Assembly (NCBI RefSeq): GCF_025154055.1
Contig: NZ_JAOALK010000063.1
Coordinates: 62,001 to 126,000 of the forward strand
Direction of reading: 5' to 3'
DNA from: Aquibacillus koreensis
GTDB lineage: Bacteria; Bacillota; Bacilli; Bacillales; Amphibacillaceae
Length of the DNA: 64,000 bases
The notes beneath the pieces are model-generated. The model saw only the letters and a program-made list of their open reading frames with translations. It did no database searches and had not been told where the DNA came from. A program made the position numbers and the translations under genes. This document shows, one piece after another, positions 9,040-19,332 of this stretch (its first letter is position 1; every line of letters begins with the position of its first letter).

Positions 9040-9826
9040 ACAAAAGATGGATCAAGCATTTGAAACTGTGCTAGCAAGAGGAGATAAGGCGTTTGTTCCT
9101 TATATCATGGCTGGAGACGGTGGCTTGGATCGCTTAGATGAGGACTTAGCCTTTTTGGAGGAAAGTGGAGCAACGGTAGTAGAACTTGGGATTCCATTTT
9201 CTGACCCGGTAGCGGATGGACCAACGATTCAAGAAGCAGGATTACGCGCGCTTGCTGAAGGTGTGAGCTTACGGTCTGTTTTGGAAAAATTAAAAGAATC
9301 TAGTCAGACTCGTACCATTCCAATTGTACTAATGACATACATTAATCCAATTTATGCTTTCGGTGTAAAGGAATTTGCAAAAGCTTGTGATGAAGCGGGC
9401 GTGGATGGATTGATTATTCCTGACATGCCAATGGAAGAGGAGCCTATTATCGCAAATGAACTAACAGCGTTTAACATTGCGTTAATTCGATTGGCTGCTC
9501 TAACAAGTCCAAAAGAACGTTTAGTAGAAATTGCAAAACGAACAGAAGGATTTTTATATGCGGTAACCGTTACAGGTACAACTGGTGCAAGAACTTCTTT
9601 TAAGGAAAACCTTGCGGGGCATTTACAAGATTTAAAAGAATTAGCGAGTGTGCCGGTGTTGGCTGGGTTTGGAGTATCAACAGCGGAACATGTGGAAGAG
9701 TTAACAAAGAGCTGTGATGGTGTAGTTGTAGGTAGTCGTATTGTTGACTTACTTCATAAAGGGGAAAAGGATACGCTTCGTGAATTGATCCAGTCTGCAA
9801 AACTATCTGAAAAAGCAAGTTTATAA
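9032..9826 (+). CDS. trpA: Tryptophan synthase alpha chain
   Basis: A 264-aa TIM barrel that cleaves indole-3-glycerol phosphate and passes indole to TrpB. It has the PYIMAGDGG start (about 22), [18 protein letters not shown] (about 50, with catalytic Glu and Asp), MTYINPI (about 105), [12 protein letters not shown] (about 130) and [10 protein letters not shown] (about 213). AGGTGAAG lies just before the ATG. This is the last gene of the trp operon, and a terminator follows within 15 nt. Confidence 0.97.
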   Translation: MGKQKMDQAFETVLARGDKAFVPYIMAGDGGLDRLDEDLAFLEESGATVVELGIPFSDPVADGPTIQEAGLRALAEGVSLRSVLEKLKESSQTRTIPIVLMTYINPIYAFGVKEFAKACDEAGVDGLIIPDMPMEEEPIIANELTAFNIALIRLAALTSPKERLVEIAKRTEGFLYAVTVTGTTGARTSFKENLAGHLQDLKELASVPVLAGFGVSTAEHVEELTKSCDGVVVGSRIVDLLHKGEKDTLRELIQSAKLSEKASL

Positions 9827-9838
9827 AGGTTGTAAAAG

Positions 9839-9877
9839 GAGAGGTGCGAATTCGATGGGATTCGTGTCTCTCTTTTC
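9839..9877 (+). terminator. Terminator of the trp operon
   Basis: GAGAGGTGCGAAT pairs with ATTCGTGTCTCTC (three G-U pairs), followed by TTTTCTGATCTTTT. Confidence 0.8.
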
Positions 9878-10068
9878 TGATCTTTTCAAAATGGTGGCTT
9901 AGGGATTGTGCATTTCAAGGTTGGTGTATCAAAATCTGAAAGTGTACTTAGTTGTTAAAAGAATTAGGTATTTGACAGGTAGGATATAAAATTCAAGAAT
10001 GAACTGTCAAAATGCCCGCAACACTCATCGATAATTGGATTAGGGAGCTCTGCTTGTTCAACTAAGCC

Positions 10069-10096
10069 TTGACGTGATATCATTAATCGTTACAAT
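10069..10096 (+). promoter_or_regulatory. Promoter of the MFS gene
   Basis: TTGACG (10069-10074), a 16-bp spacer and TACAAT (10091-10096) lie 36 bp before the TTG start. The rest of 9878-10068 shows no gene or clear structure. Confidence 0.65.
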
Positions 10097-10131
10097 ACTT
10101 GTTCCAATTGTACATACAAAGGGTGAACAGC

Positions 10132-11301
10132 TTGAAATTAAATAAAGTACTACCTATATTATTTTTAATTATGTTCCTAGTCATGGTTGGCTTTGGCATC
10201 ATTATTCCGGTCATGCCATTCTATGCAGAGGAATTAGGGGCTTCCCCTACGGAATTAGGAATACTAATGGCTATCTATTCGTTAATGCAGTTTATTTTTG
10301 CTCCTATGTGGGGGCGCCTGTCGGATCGAATTGGTCGTAAACCAGTGATCATGATTGGTATTTTTGGACTCTCTCTATCATTCTTTATCTTAGCGCTGTC
10401 CACACATTTATGGATGTTGTTTGTTGCTAGAATCATTGGTGGCATATTATCAGCCGCGAACATGCCAACAGTAATGGCCTACGTTGCAGATATAACATCA
10501 GAAGAAGATCGTGCAAAGGGTATGGGGATTATAGGAGCGGCTACGGGACTAGGTTTCATTTTTGGACCGGCAATTGGGGGAGTTTTTACAAACATTAATC
10601 TACATACCCCTTTTTATATCGCAGGTTTCGTATCGCTACTCACATTAATTCTTGTGTTCCTTGTTCTGAAAGAATCGTTACATCATTCGGATCGAAAAGC
10701 GGTTGTGAGAGAGAAACTTTCATGGGAAAGAATTGTTCGTGATCCATTAGCAACACTCTATTTTTTGCAATTATTTATTTCTTTATCATTGTCTGGACTA
10801 GAAGCGACTTTTGCTTATTTTGCAGCAAAAAGAGCAGGCATAGACTCCGTGACATTAGGCTACATATTTATGATTATGGGACTAGCTAGTGCAGCTGTGC
10901 AGGGCTCCATGGGGAGATTGACAAAGAAGTATGGAGAAACAACGATTATTCAAGCAGGCATTCTCATTTCAGCGCTTGGATTTGGATTGATTCTCTTTAT
11001 TGAAAACTTTACAATGGCAGCTATTTTCCTCGCAATATTCGGAGTCGGAAATGGTGTTATTCGACCAAGTGTATCTTCTTTGTTAACAAAAAAATCAAAA
11101 GCAGGATACGGCACGACGACAGGGTACTTATCTTCATTTGATTCACTAGGGAGAATAATTGGTCCAGTACTTGGAGGGTTGTTGTACTCGGTTGCGATCG
11201 TTCTACCATATCTATCAGGCATTATACTATCCTTATTGGCATTGGTTCTTTATAGACTCTATACATCTCGCTCGAAACAACAAATAACTTCGCAAACATA
11301 A
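10132..11301 (+). CDS. MFS multidrug efflux transporter (Bmr/NorA/TetA-like, DHA1 family)
   Basis: A 389-aa 12-helix proton-coupled exporter. Motif A GRLSDRIGRKP (about 62-72), the Arg-containing helix 4 (ARIIGGILSAANMPTVMAYVAD) and antiporter motif C GAATGLGFIFGPAIGG (about 142) mark it as a drug:H+ antiporter. Length equals Bmr and NorA. The TTG at 10132 is preferred over an upstream frame start because AAAGGGTGA lies 6 nt before it and the first helix then follows at once. It is a single-gene unit with its own promoter and terminator. The substrate cannot be predicted. Confidence 0.88.
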   Translation: MKLNKVLPILFLIMFLVMVGFGIIIPVMPFYAEELGASPTELGILMAIYSLMQFIFAPMWGRLSDRIGRKPVIMIGIFGLSLSFFILALSTHLWMLFVARIIGGILSAANMPTVMAYVADITSEEDRAKGMGIIGAATGLGFIFGPAIGGVFTNINLHTPFYIAGFVSLLTLILVFLVLKESLHHSDRKAVVREKLSWERIVRDPLATLYFLQLFISLSLSGLEATFAYFAAKRAGIDSVTLGYIFMIMGLASAAVQGSMGRLTKKYGETTIIQAGILISALGFGLILFIENFTMAAIFLAIFGVGNGVIRPSVSSLLTKKSKAGYGTTTGYLSSFDSLGRIIGPVLGGLLYSVAIVLPYLSGIILSLLALVLYRLYTSRSKQQITSQT

Positions 11302-11307
11302 TCTAGT

Positions 11308-11347
11308 AAAGACCGTTCAGAAGCTTTAAGTTCTGAACGGTCTTTCT
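11308..11347. terminator. Terminator of the MFS gene
   Basis: AAAGACCGTTCAGAA and TTCTGAACGGTCTTT form a perfect 15-bp stem with an 8-nt loop. It could work in both directions. Confidence 0.92.
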
Positions 11348-11542
11348 AATTTCTTATAAAATGTTCATTCTCTTCAACGCTATAATAACAACCTTCTACC
11401 CGCCTTATTCAAATGAACTATACGCGGTTACTATAGTTAAGGTCCTCTCGTCATACAATTGCGAAAAGCAATCATGCTTATCCAAACATCTGGTTATATA
11501 TAAAACCCATGCGCATAATCTATAACAAAGGAGGTGTAGGAC

Positions 11543-11737
11543 ATGTTGGGAATTATTATTTTCTTGTTTTTGGTCGTTCTTGCCATTTTATTAAAGATTA
11601 ATAGAGTCCAAGCATTACAAGTCATATCACTAAAGGGTTTTATGCAAGGGAATGTTGATCCAAAAGGTAGTGTGAAAGCACATGATGATGTGATCGATGG
11701 TCCTGGTGACAACATCATAGGAGATGGGGATGAATAA
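11543..11737 (+). CDS. Small single-pass membrane protein, function unknown
   Basis: A 64-aa protein. An N-terminal hydrophobic helix (LGIIIFLFLVVLAILL, residues 2-17) is followed by a short linker and a strongly acidic glycine-rich tail (HDDVIDGPGDNIIGDGDE). AAAGGAGGTG stands 7 nt before the ATG, one of the best ribosome sites in the window, so the gene is convincing despite its size. I do not recognise the family. It stands alone between the MFS gene and the ABC-F gene, with no clear terminator of its own. Confidence 0.75.
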   Translation: MLGIIIFLFLVVLAILLKINRVQALQVISLKGFMQGNVDPKGSVKAHDDVIDGPGDNIIGDGDE

Positions 11738-11785
11738 GGCTGTTTGCGATAGTGTGACAAGCGTAAACGCACGCTCATCTCTCAA

Positions 11786-11985
11786 TTAATACCTACTAAT
11801 CTCCAGTTCAGTTTGGGTAACCACCTTTAGCGTGCCATCATCTTCTACACCAAAATGAAACGTATGGGTATCTGACAGAGTAGAAATCTGTAAAAAACCC
11901 CAATTCGTTGATACGCTTCATCAACATCACTACTTTCATAGACTTAGCTTCTCGATTATCAATGCTGTACACGTCAAAATTTAGG
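11786..11985 (-). pseudogene. Possible frameshifted gene remnant
   Basis: On the minus strand a coding-looking tail reads FHFGVEDDGTLKVVTQTE and ends with LEISRY and TAA at 11788-11786. About 30 codons upstream another frame gives VLNFDVYSIDNREAKSMKVV. The two join if one base is added or removed in the GGGGTTTTTT run near 11897-11906. No ribosome site or start is seen, and the ykpA terminator abuts the upstream end. I read this as the decayed 3' end of an unrecognised gene; it could also be chance. Confidence 0.35.
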
Positions 11986-11992
11986 ACGCCAA

Positions 11993-12022
11993 ACAAAAAA
12001 TGCCTCGCTATTGAAGCGAGAC
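11993..12022 (-). terminator. Terminator of ykpA
   Basis: On the minus strand TGTCTCGCT-TCAAT-AGCGAGGCA is followed by six T. Confidence 0.85.
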
Positions 12023-12030
12023 ATTTCATA

Positions 12031-13650
12031 TTAAGCATACATAGCTGCAATTTCTTTTTGGAGCTTTTTATCAGCTACGTATTCGTCGTAACTCATTTCT
12101 TTATCAACGATACCTTGTGGTGTCATCTCAATTAAACGGTTTGCAATACTGTTAACAAACTGTTGGTCATGTGATGTGAACAAGATTGAACCTTTAAACT
12201 TAATTAAACCGTTGTTTAAAGAAGTGATTGATTCTAGATCTAAGTGGTTCGTTGGTTCATCTAACAATAATACGTTCGAGTTGCTTAGCATCATTTTAGA
12301 TAGCATACAACGGACTTTTTCTCCACCAGATAAAACGTTCGCTTTTTTCAACGCTTGCTCTCCAGAGAATAGCATTCTACCCAAGAAGCCACGAAGGAAT
12401 GTTTCTGTTTGGTCTTCAGGTGAATATTGACGTAACCAGTCCACTAGTGTCAGTTCACCATTCTCAAAGTACTTTGAGTTTTCTTTAGGGAAATAAGACT
12501 GTGATGTCGTTACACCCCAAGAGAACGTACCTTCATCCGCTTCGATTTCACCCATTAAGATACGGAATAAAGTTGTTTTTGCAATCTCATCTCTTCCGAC
12601 AAATGCAACTTTATCATCTTTATTTAGAGTGAAACTTACGTTGTCCAAAACTTTTTCGCCATCAATTGTTTTTGAAATACCATCGACACGTAACAAGTCA
12701 TTTCCAATTTCACGACCAGGAGTAAAAGCTACATATGGATATTTACGCGATGACGGTTTAATATCATCCAGTGTGATATTATCAAGCATCTTTTTACGAG
12801 AAGTTGCTTGTTTTGATTTCGATGCATTCGCGCTAAAACGCGCAACGAAATTCTGTAGTTCTTTAATTTTCTCTTCTTTTTTCTTGTTTTGCTCTTGTGC
12901 CATTCTTAAAGCTAATTGACTTGATTCATACCAGAAATCGTAGTTACCAACATATAGCTCAATCTTACCAAAGTCTACGTCAGCGATATGCGTACAAACT
13001 TTGTTTAGGAAGTGTCTGTCGTGGGAAACGACAATTACTGTATTATCAAAATTAATTAAGAACTCTTCTAACCACTGAATAGCTTGAATATCAAGGTGGT
13101 TTGTCGGCTCATCCAGTAATAAGATATCTGGGTTACCGAATAATGCTTGAGCTAAAAGCACTTTTACTTTTTCGCCACCAGTTAAATCAGCCATTTTCTT
13201 CTCATGAAGATCTTCACCGATCCCTAGACCTTTTAATAAAACAGCTGCGTCAGATTCTGCTTCCCAACCATTAAGTTCTGCGAATTCACCTTCAAGTTCA
13301 GCAGCACGCATGCCATCTTCTTCAGAAAAGTCGCCTTTCATGTAGATGGCATCTTTTTCTTGCATGATTTCATAAAGGCGTTCATGTCCCATAATCACTG
13401 TTTTAAGCACTTCATATTCTTCGTACTCATAGTGGTCCTGCTTTAGAACAGCTAAACGCTCATCTTTTCCAAGTGAAACGTTACCAGATTGAGCTTCTAC
13501 TTCACCAGACAAGATCTTTAAGAAGGTAGACTTTCCCGCTCCGTTTGCACCAATTAATCCGTAACAATTCCCGGGAGTAAACTTTATATTGACGTCTTCA
13601 AACAACTTTTTATCACCATAGCGTAAACTTACATTCGTAGCTTGTAACAT
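12031..13650 (-). CDS. ykpA: ABC-F family ATPase, YkpA/YbiT type
   Basis: A 539-aa soluble protein with two ABC domains and no membrane segments, the ABC-F layout of ribosome-associated translation factors. Domain 1 has Walker A GANGAGKS (about 35), signature LTGGEK and Walker B LLLDEPTNHLD. The inter-domain linker (about residues 240-320, rich in Lys/Glu) corresponds to the P-site tRNA interaction motif. Domain 2 has LSGGEK and a second LLLDEPTNHLD, but its Walker A reads GRDEIAKTT, replacing the usual Gly before Lys with Ala. AGGAGGAATAAAACCT precedes the ATG. It is monocistronic. The name rests on overall resemblance to B. subtilis YkpA; its cellular task is not settled. Confidence 0.88.
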   Translation of the reverse strand: MLQATNVSLRYGDKKLFEDVNIKFTPGNCYGLIGANGAGKSTFLKILSGEVEAQSGNVSLGKDERLAVLKQDHYEYEEYEVLKTVIMGHERLYEIMQEKDAIYMKGDFSEEDGMRAAELEGEFAELNGWEAESDAAVLLKGLGIGEDLHEKKMADLTGGEKVKVLLAQALFGNPDILLLDEPTNHLDIQAIQWLEEFLINFDNTVIVVSHDRHFLNKVCTHIADVDFGKIELYVGNYDFWYESSQLALRMAQEQNKKKEEKIKELQNFVARFSANASKSKQATSRKKMLDNITLDDIKPSSRKYPYVAFTPGREIGNDLLRVDGISKTIDGEKVLDNVSFTLNKDDKVAFVGRDEIAKTTLFRILMGEIEADEGTFSWGVTTSQSYFPKENSKYFENGELTLVDWLRQYSPEDQTETFLRGFLGRMLFSGEQALKKANVLSGGEKVRCMLSKMMLSNSNVLLLDEPTNHLDLESITSLNNGLIKFKGSILFTSHDQQFVNSIANRLIEMTPQGIVDKEMSYDEYVADKKLQKEIAAMYA

Positions 13651-14100
13651 AGGTTTTATTCCTCCAAAAAAACGTAATCAAAGCTTAGCTTAAGCCATTT
13701 AAAGGTGTAAGTCAATGAAGAGCGTTGATATTAGTCATTTAGATGGGATTTAAGTCCAAGTAGTTGGAGTAGTTACACTAAATTTGGGGAATATAAAATT
13801 AATAGCAATCATTACCCATCATGAGCTAGCGGTAGTAAGTGTTTACTATATAAAAGTAGTAAACGAAAAAATTTTTTAAGGGGTTTTTACTGAATTTCTT
13901 CTTATTTAATATAACCAGTCGAATCGCTAATCGTATAGGGTTTGATTAGGTGCGAATAATAAAAAAATCATGTATAATTCAAATTGTTAAAAAAGTAACA
14001 AACTACATAATGTGTGGAAGTGTTAAGCAAGTATAATCTTGGCATGCTTGTAAAAGTATAAAGAAACTGATGTTTTATATTGATAAGGAGGTATGGGCTG
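13651..14100. other. Intergenic region between ykpA and the mrp operon
   Basis: This 450-bp AT-rich divergent region holds the upstream signals of ykpA and mrpA. A TATAAT at 13973-13978 has no good -35 partner at 17 bp. A repeated GTAACAAACTACATAATG-like stretch follows near 13995. I see no convincing small ORF, hairpin or named operator. Confidence 0.5.
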
Positions 14101-16518
14101 TTGTCTATATTACATATCGCTATTCTAGCCCCATTTATTTTTGCTATCTTTATTCCCTTGTTCTATAAATATTTACCGCGAATTCATACAGGTTGGTTCG
14201 TGTTGGTTCTGCCTACCTTACTGTTTATCTACCTAATCCGGATGTTACCTACCATTTCAAAAGGTGAAGTGATAACGAAACAATTCGAGTGGGTGCCATC
14301 CTTAGGCATCAATTTTAATGTGTATATAGATGGCTTAGGCTTATTATTTGCACTATTGATCACTGGAATCGGTGCACTCGTGGTGCTCTATTCTATTTAT
14401 TATTTAGGTAAAAAAGGCGAAGCGCTGCATAACTTTTATGTGTATTTACTGATGTTTATGGGAGCGATGCTTGGTGTCGTTCTGTCAGGAAACTTAATGG
14501 TGTTGTATGTGTTCTGGGAACTAACAAGTTTAGCTTCTGCATTGTTAATTGGTTATTGGTACCATCGTAAAAAGTCAAGAGATGGTGCATTGAAATCTAT
14601 GCTGGTAACGGTAATGGGTGGATTTGCTATGCTCGCCGGTTTCTCATTCTTGTATGTGATTACAGGAACATTTAACATCCAAGAAATCATTGCGAATGCC
14701 GATGTAGTTGCGGCAAGCAGCCTATTTATTCCAGCAATGCTGTTAATCTTATTAGGTGCATTTACAAAATCTGCACAATTTCCGTTTCACATTTGGTTAC
14801 CAGATGCGATGGAAGCACCAACCCCTGTTAGTGCTTACTTGCACTCTGCAACAATGGTTAAAGCAGGTATCTATCTTGTAGCGCGTATGAGCCCAGTATT
14901 TGCAGGGGCAGCAGAATGGTTCTGGTTAGTTGCTGGTTTAGGTATCTTCACCCTACTATGGGGATCATTTAATGCGGTTAGACAGACAGATCTTAAATCG
15001 ATTTTGGCATATTCCACAATCAGTCAGCTTGGTATGATTATGAGTTTACTTGGTTTAGGCTCTGCATCTGCCTACTATGGTTACGAAGATTATTATGTGA
15101 TTGCTACGTATGCAGCAATTTTTCATTTGATAAACCATTCCACATTTAAAGGAAGCCTATTTATGGTCGTCGGGATCATTGACCATGAAACTGGCACACG
15201 TGACATCCGCAAATTAGGTGGGTTAATAACGTTAATGCCAATTACATTTACGTTATCGATCATCGGTGCGTTTTCAATGGCGGGGATCTATCCGTTTAAC
15301 GGTTTCCTAAGTAAGGAAATGTTCTTTACTGGTTTGTTACATTCCTTAGATATTACGCAATTTAACATGCAATCGTTGGCTTTTCTTTTCCCTGTAATTG
15401 GGTGGATTGCCAGTGTATTTACGTTTATCTACTCGATGATTATTGTCTTTAAGACGTTTACTGGAAAATATCAGCCAGAGAAATTGGATAAAAAGCCACA
15501 TGAAGCTCCAATTGGCATGTTAGTTCCACCAATTATCTTGGCAGCACTAGTAGTTGTATTTGGTTTCTTCCCAGGACTGTTAGAACATACAATCATTGAT
15601 CCTGCGGTGCATGCAATTCACCCAGCGGCATTAGCGGCGGGAGAACACTTTGGCATACACATATACCCTTGGCATGGTTGGGATGCACCAGAATTGTGGA
15701 TGACCATTGGTGTTATTGCACTCGGTGTCATCATGTATCTAACTCTCACCAAGTGGCAAAAAATATACGAGTTCTTACGTTTGCACAAAAAAGACCCAAT
15801 TAATTACATCTACGATTATCTCTTAGATGGAGTCATTCGATTTGCGAAAAAAGTAACAAGCATGCAAATGACAGGATTACTGCGAGACTATCTTGCGTTC
15901 ATGTTCATCTTTGTCATTGCGATCGTGCTTTACAGTGTCATTCGATACGACGTATTTTCGATTGATACAGGCAACATGGAAGGAATTCCTTTCTACTTCT
16001 GGATCATCGCTTTCGTCTTTGCTGCAGCGACTATTACGGTTCCATTTATTCAATATCGAGTAGCTGCAATTATTGCTGTGGGAATTGTCGGTTACCTTGT
16101 GGCGTTGTTCTTTGTCATCTTTAGAGCACCAGATTTAGCTTTGACACAATTGTTAGTAGAAACGGTAACAACAACTTTGTTCTTACTATGTTTTTACCAC
16201 TTGCCTGAACTGCGCAAAGAAAGAAGTAAACCGAAATTTAAATTAACGAACTTAATCATTGCAATTGGTGTAGGTGCTACAGTGACCATTACTGCGCTAA
16301 GTACACTTGTAGCCAGGGGTCATAGACCGTTTGAAGCTATCTCAGAATATCACTTGGAAAATTCTTATAAATTAGCTGGCGGGGATAACGTTGTGAACGT
16401 TATTCTAGTAGACTTCCGTGGATTTGATACATTTTTAGAAATTCTGGTTTTAGGCATCGCATCCCTGGGTCTCTATTCACTAATTAAGTTCCGTGTGAAG
16501 GGGAGGGACAGCATATGA
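14101..16518 (+). CDS. mrpA: Mrp Na+/H+ antiporter subunit A
   Basis: An 805-aa multi-pass membrane protein, the largest subunit of the Mrp cation/proton antiporter related to complex I subunit NuoL. The proton-channel domain contains [14 protein letters not shown] (about 135) and [30 protein letters not shown] split over residues 228-257. The extra C-terminal part (about 600-800) is the MrpA-type MbhD/MbhE-like extension with [18 protein letters not shown] at 14101 has AAGGAGG 9 nt upstream. An earlier TTG in frame lies inside that ribosome site. The 4-nt overlap with mrpB begins the operon. The complex exports Na+ and supports growth at high pH or salt. Confidence 0.96.
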   Translation: MSILHIAILAPFIFAIFIPLFYKYLPRIHTGWFVLVLPTLLFIYLIRMLPTISKGEVITKQFEWVPSLGINFNVYIDGLGLLFALLITGIGALVVLYSIYYLGKKGEALHNFYVYLLMFMGAMLGVVLSGNLMVLYVFWELTSLASALLIGYWYHRKKSRDGALKSMLVTVMGGFAMLAGFSFLYVITGTFNIQEIIANADVVAASSLFIPAMLLILLGAFTKSAQFPFHIWLPDAMEAPTPVSAYLHSATMVKAGIYLVARMSPVFAGAAEWFWLVAGLGIFTLLWGSFNAVRQTDLKSILAYSTISQLGMIMSLLGLGSASAYYGYEDYYVIATYAAIFHLINHSTFKGSLFMVVGIIDHETGTRDIRKLGGLITLMPITFTLSIIGAFSMAGIYPFNGFLSKEMFFTGLLHSLDITQFNMQSLAFLFPVIGWIASVFTFIYSMIIVFKTFTGKYQPEKLDKKPHEAPIGMLVPPIILAALVVVFGFFPGLLEHTIIDPAVHAIHPAALAAGEHFGIHIYPWHGWDAPELWMTIGVIALGVIMYLTLTKWQKIYEFLRLHKKDPINYIYDYLLDGVIRFAKKVTSMQMTGLLRDYLAFMFIFVIAIVLYSVIRYDVFSIDTGNMEGIPFYFWIIAFVFAAATITVPFIQYRVAAIIAVGIVGYLVALFFVIFRAPDLALTQLLVETVTTTLFLLCFYHLPELRKERSKPKFKLTNLIIAIGVGATVTITALSTLVARGHRPFEAISEYHLENSYKLAGGDNVVNVILVDFRGFDTFLEILVLGIASLGLYSLIKFRVKGRDSI

Positions 16519-16940
16519 TGAAAAATAGCTTATCACTTCAAACGATTTCGCGAATTGCTGTTTTCATTATCTTACTGTTTTCCGTGTATTTCTTATTTGC
16601 AGGTCACAATAATCCTGGTGGAGGCTTTATTGGTGGCTTAATGGCTGCATCAGCTTTAGTCTTGCTATATCTAAGTTTCGGTACGAAAAAAATAAACAAA
16701 GTCATTCGAATTAACTTTCCCTACTTAATAGCAACAGGATTATTAATCGCAATGGCAACAGGCGTAATTAGTGTTATATTCGGTTATCCTTTCCTAACGC
16801 AGTTTTATGAGTATTTCCATTTCCCGTTGTTAGGAAAAGCCGGGTTGGCAACGGCCTTGCTATTTGACGCTGGCGTCTTCTTAGTGGTCATCGGGGTCAC
16901 CATACTTGTTATTCTAACGATTGCGGAGGATGATGACTAA
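16515..16940 (+). CDS. mrpB: Mrp antiporter subunit B
   Basis: A 141-aa membrane protein with four predicted helices, MnhB/MrpB family. The motif [13 protein letters not shown] (about residues 30-42) is diagnostic. It is one of the subunits needed for assembly of the Mrp complex. It overlaps mrpA by 4 nt, and GGGAGG precedes its ATG. Confidence 0.95.
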   Translation: MMKNSLSLQTISRIAVFIILLFSVYFLFAGHNNPGGGFIGGLMAASALVLLYLSFGTKKINKVIRINFPYLIATGLLIAMATGVISVIFGYPFLTQFYEYFHFPLLGKAGLATALLFDAGVFLVVIGVTILVILTIAEDDD

Positions 16941-16941
16941 T

Positions 16942-17277
16942 ATGGAAATATTAATGGTATTACTAGTCGGTTTAATATTCACAGTGGCCACGTACTTGGT
17001 ACTAACAAAAAGTCTATTACGAGTTGTTTTAGGACTTGTTCTATTCTCTCACGGTGCACATACATTGATTTTGACAATGGGTGGATTGGGAACAGGTGAT
17101 GCACCCATATTGGGTGCTAGTGAAACCTATACGGATCCCTTGCCACAAGCATTAATTCTAACTGCAATTGTTATTAGTTTTGGTGTCACTGCGTTTTTAC
17201 TTGTTATGGCCTATCGTACGTACAAGGTGCACAAAACAGATGATTTAGATCAATTAAGGGGAAGTTCGGATGAATAA
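16942..17277 (+). CDS. mrpC: Mrp antiporter subunit C
   Basis: A 111-aa three-helix subunit of the NuoK/MnhC family. It has LTKSLLRVVLGLVLFSHGAH (about 20-39) and DPLPQALILTAIVISFG (about 70). The ATG at 16942 matches the usual N-terminus of MrpC (MEILM). The frame stays open upstream through ATG codons at 16930 and 16933 that overlap the GGAGG ribosome site, so the start is likely but not certain. It overlaps mrpD by 8 nt. Confidence 0.93.
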   Translation: MEILMVLLVGLIFTVATYLVLTKSLLRVVLGLVLFSHGAHTLILTMGGLGTGDAPILGASETYTDPLPQALILTAIVISFGVTAFLLVMAYRTYKVHKTDDLDQLRGSSDE

Positions 17278-18772
17278 TTTATTACTATTACCTGTCGTAA
17301 TCCCAATGTTCATTGGTGTTATATTAATATTTTTTGTAAAAAACATACGCGTTCAACGAGCAATTTCCGTCATTGGTAGCCTTGCGCTCCTAATTGCATC
17401 TGTTTATTTAGCATTTGCAGCATATGAAAGCAATAGCCAAGTATTAACGCTAGAATTAGGTAATTGGCAAGCGCCATTTGGTATTGTGTTAGTTGGTGAC
17501 ATGCTTGCCACACTATTAGTTGCGCTAGCGGGTATCGTCGGTTTATTTAGCTTACTGTTTGCGTTCCAATCGATCGGTGAGGAACGAGAAAAAAGCTATT
17601 TTTACTCATTCTTTTTCTTCTTGTTAACGGGGGTAAATGGAGCTTTTCTAACAGGAGATCTATTCAACTTATTCGTATTCTTTGAGGTAATGTTGATTTC
17701 TTCCTATGTATTAATCGTACATGGTGGAACCAAGTTTCAACTGCGCGAATCGTTTAAGTACATGGTAATTAATATGGTTGCATCCATCTTCTTTCTTGTC
17801 GGGGTTGCCTATATTTATGCAGTAACAGGTACGCTTAATATGGCAGACTTGGCTGAAAAAGTTGGAGTAATTGGGCAAGATGGGATGCTTAACGTAATCG
17901 CAATTATCTTCCTTATTGTTTTTGCGATGAAAGGTGCATTCTTTCCGTTATACTTCTGGTTGCCTAATGCTTATGCGGGGCCACCAGCAGTTGTCACAGC
18001 ACTATTTGCTGCATTACTTACAAAAGTAGGTATTTATTCTATTTTCCGTTCATTTACATTGATTTTTATTCACGATCGCGAATTCACACATACAATCATT
18101 CTTATCTTAGCAGGATTAACAATGATCTTTGGTGTGTTAGGTGCTTTGTCTCAGTTTAATATAAACCGGATATTAAACTTCCAAATTATAAGTCAGGTAG
18201 GATTCATGGCGCTGGGAATTGGATTATACTCTCCACTTGCGATAGCTGCATCGGTGTACTATATCGTGCATGACATTATTATTAAAGCAGCACTCTTCTT
18301 TACAGCTGGCGCTACGGAAAAAGTAGCTGGAACATCCGACTTGAAAAAGATGAGTGGTCTACTAAAAACACATCCATGGCTAGGTTGGCTATTCTTCATA
18401 ACTGCCATGTCGTTTGTGGGAATTCCACCTCTAAGTGGATTCTTCGGTAAATTCGGTTTAGTTTTAGGTGGTATTGAAGTTGGAACTACCTTAGCATATA
18501 TCCTTGTTGCAGTAGTCCTACTTGTTAGCTTGTTAAATCTACTCTCTATGATGCGTATATTCATGAAGGCCTTTTGGGGAGAGAAAAATGATACAGAGCC
18601 AAAAATTACAAATAAACAATCGATTGGATTGCTTAGACCGATTATCCCATTAGTTGCATTATCGATCGTTTTAGGTCTAGGTTCAGAACCAGCCTTCCAA
18701 TATGCCTTAGCTATTGCGGATCAAATATTAGATCCATCGATTTATATTGATGCGGTCCTAAGCGGAAAATAG
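17270..18772 (+). CDS. mrpD: Mrp antiporter subunit D
   Basis: A 500-aa multi-pass subunit homologous to NuoM/NuoN proton channels. Characteristic blocks are FFEVMLISSYVLIVHGG (about 141), AMKGAFFPLYFWLPNAYAGP (about 220-240, with the essential Lys) and HDIIIKAALFFTAGA (about 330). Length is close to B. subtilis MrpD (about 493 aa). It overlaps mrpC by 8 nt. The following gap of 83 nt to mrpE is the only real gap in the operon. Confidence 0.96.
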   Translation: MNNLLLLPVVIPMFIGVILIFFVKNIRVQRAISVIGSLALLIASVYLAFAAYESNSQVLTLELGNWQAPFGIVLVGDMLATLLVALAGIVGLFSLLFAFQSIGEEREKSYFYSFFFFLLTGVNGAFLTGDLFNLFVFFEVMLISSYVLIVHGGTKFQLRESFKYMVINMVASIFFLVGVAYIYAVTGTLNMADLAEKVGVIGQDGMLNVIAIIFLIVFAMKGAFFPLYFWLPNAYAGPPAVVTALFAALLTKVGIYSIFRSFTLIFIHDREFTHTIILILAGLTMIFGVLGALSQFNINRILNFQIISQVGFMALGIGLYSPLAIAASVYYIVHDIIIKAALFFTAGATEKVAGTSDLKKMSGLLKTHPWLGWLFFITAMSFVGIPPLSGFFGKFGLVLGGIEVGTTLAYILVAVVLLVSLLNLLSMMRIFMKAFWGEKNDTEPKITNKQSIGLLRPIIPLVALSIVLGLGSEPAFQYALAIADQILDPSIYIDAVLSGK

Positions 18773-18806
18773 TATCTTGGTAAGAAATTAAATTTTCAAG
18801 TACAAG

Positions 18807-18833
18807 AAAAACCTGTGGTTTAGATAGGTTTTT
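18807..18833 (+). repeat. Weak hairpin between mrpD and mrpE
   Basis: AAAAACCT and AGGTTTTT form an 8-bp stem with an 11-nt loop, poor in G-C. It sits in the only sizeable gap of the mrp operon and ends in T, so it could be a weak internal terminator or processing site. Confidence 0.4.
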
Positions 18834-18855
18834 CGAAATAGAAGGAGTAGTAGCT

Positions 18856-19332
18856 ATGGCTTTGCAGATTCTATTAAATATTGGCTTAGCAATTATCTGG
18901 ATGCTATTGACCAATCATTATTCGTTTTCCCACTTTGTCATTGGTTACATTGTTGGTGTCATCTTGCTATATATATTTAGAAGGTTTTTACAGTTTGACT
19001 TTTATATGTCCAGAGTCATTGCGGCTATTAAGTTATTATTAATTTTTATGAAAGAAATGATCCTATCAAATATACAAGTGGCAATGCTAATTTTGCGTCC
19101 TAAACTTAAGATGAACCCTGGAGTGATTGCCTACCCAACAGAGTTAAAGTCAGGATTAGAAGTAACACTCTTATCTAGTTTAATTACGTTAACGCCTGGT
19201 ACATTAGTGATGGCTTTCTCCGATGATGAACGGACAATCTACATCCATACACTAGACATAGATGATAAAGACAAGATTATAAATGAGATCAAGACCAATT
19301 TTGAAAAAGTGATTATGGAGGTGACTCATTAA
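18856..19332 (+). CDS. mrpE: Mrp antiporter subunit E
   Basis: A 158-aa subunit with two or three N-terminal helices and a soluble C-terminal part, MnhE family. Typical blocks are MLILRPKLKMNPGVIAYPTEL (split; about 77-97) and LTPGTLVMAFSDDERTIYIH (about 115). AGAAGGAGTAGT lies before the ATG. It overlaps mrpF by a single base. It is needed for full Mrp activity in known systems. Confidence 0.94.
   Translation: MALQILLNIGLAIIWMLLTNHYSFSHFVIGYIVGVILLYIFRRFLQFDFYMSRVIAAIKLLLIFMKEMILSNIQVAMLILRPKLKMNPGVIAYPTELKSGLEVTLLSSLITLTPGTLVMAFSDDERTIYIHTLDIDDKDKIINEIKTNFEKVIMEVTH

Noticed and set aside
3106-9877. TRAP-regulated trp leader
   Set aside because: No series of GAG/TAG triplets is seen; two T-boxes explain regulation.
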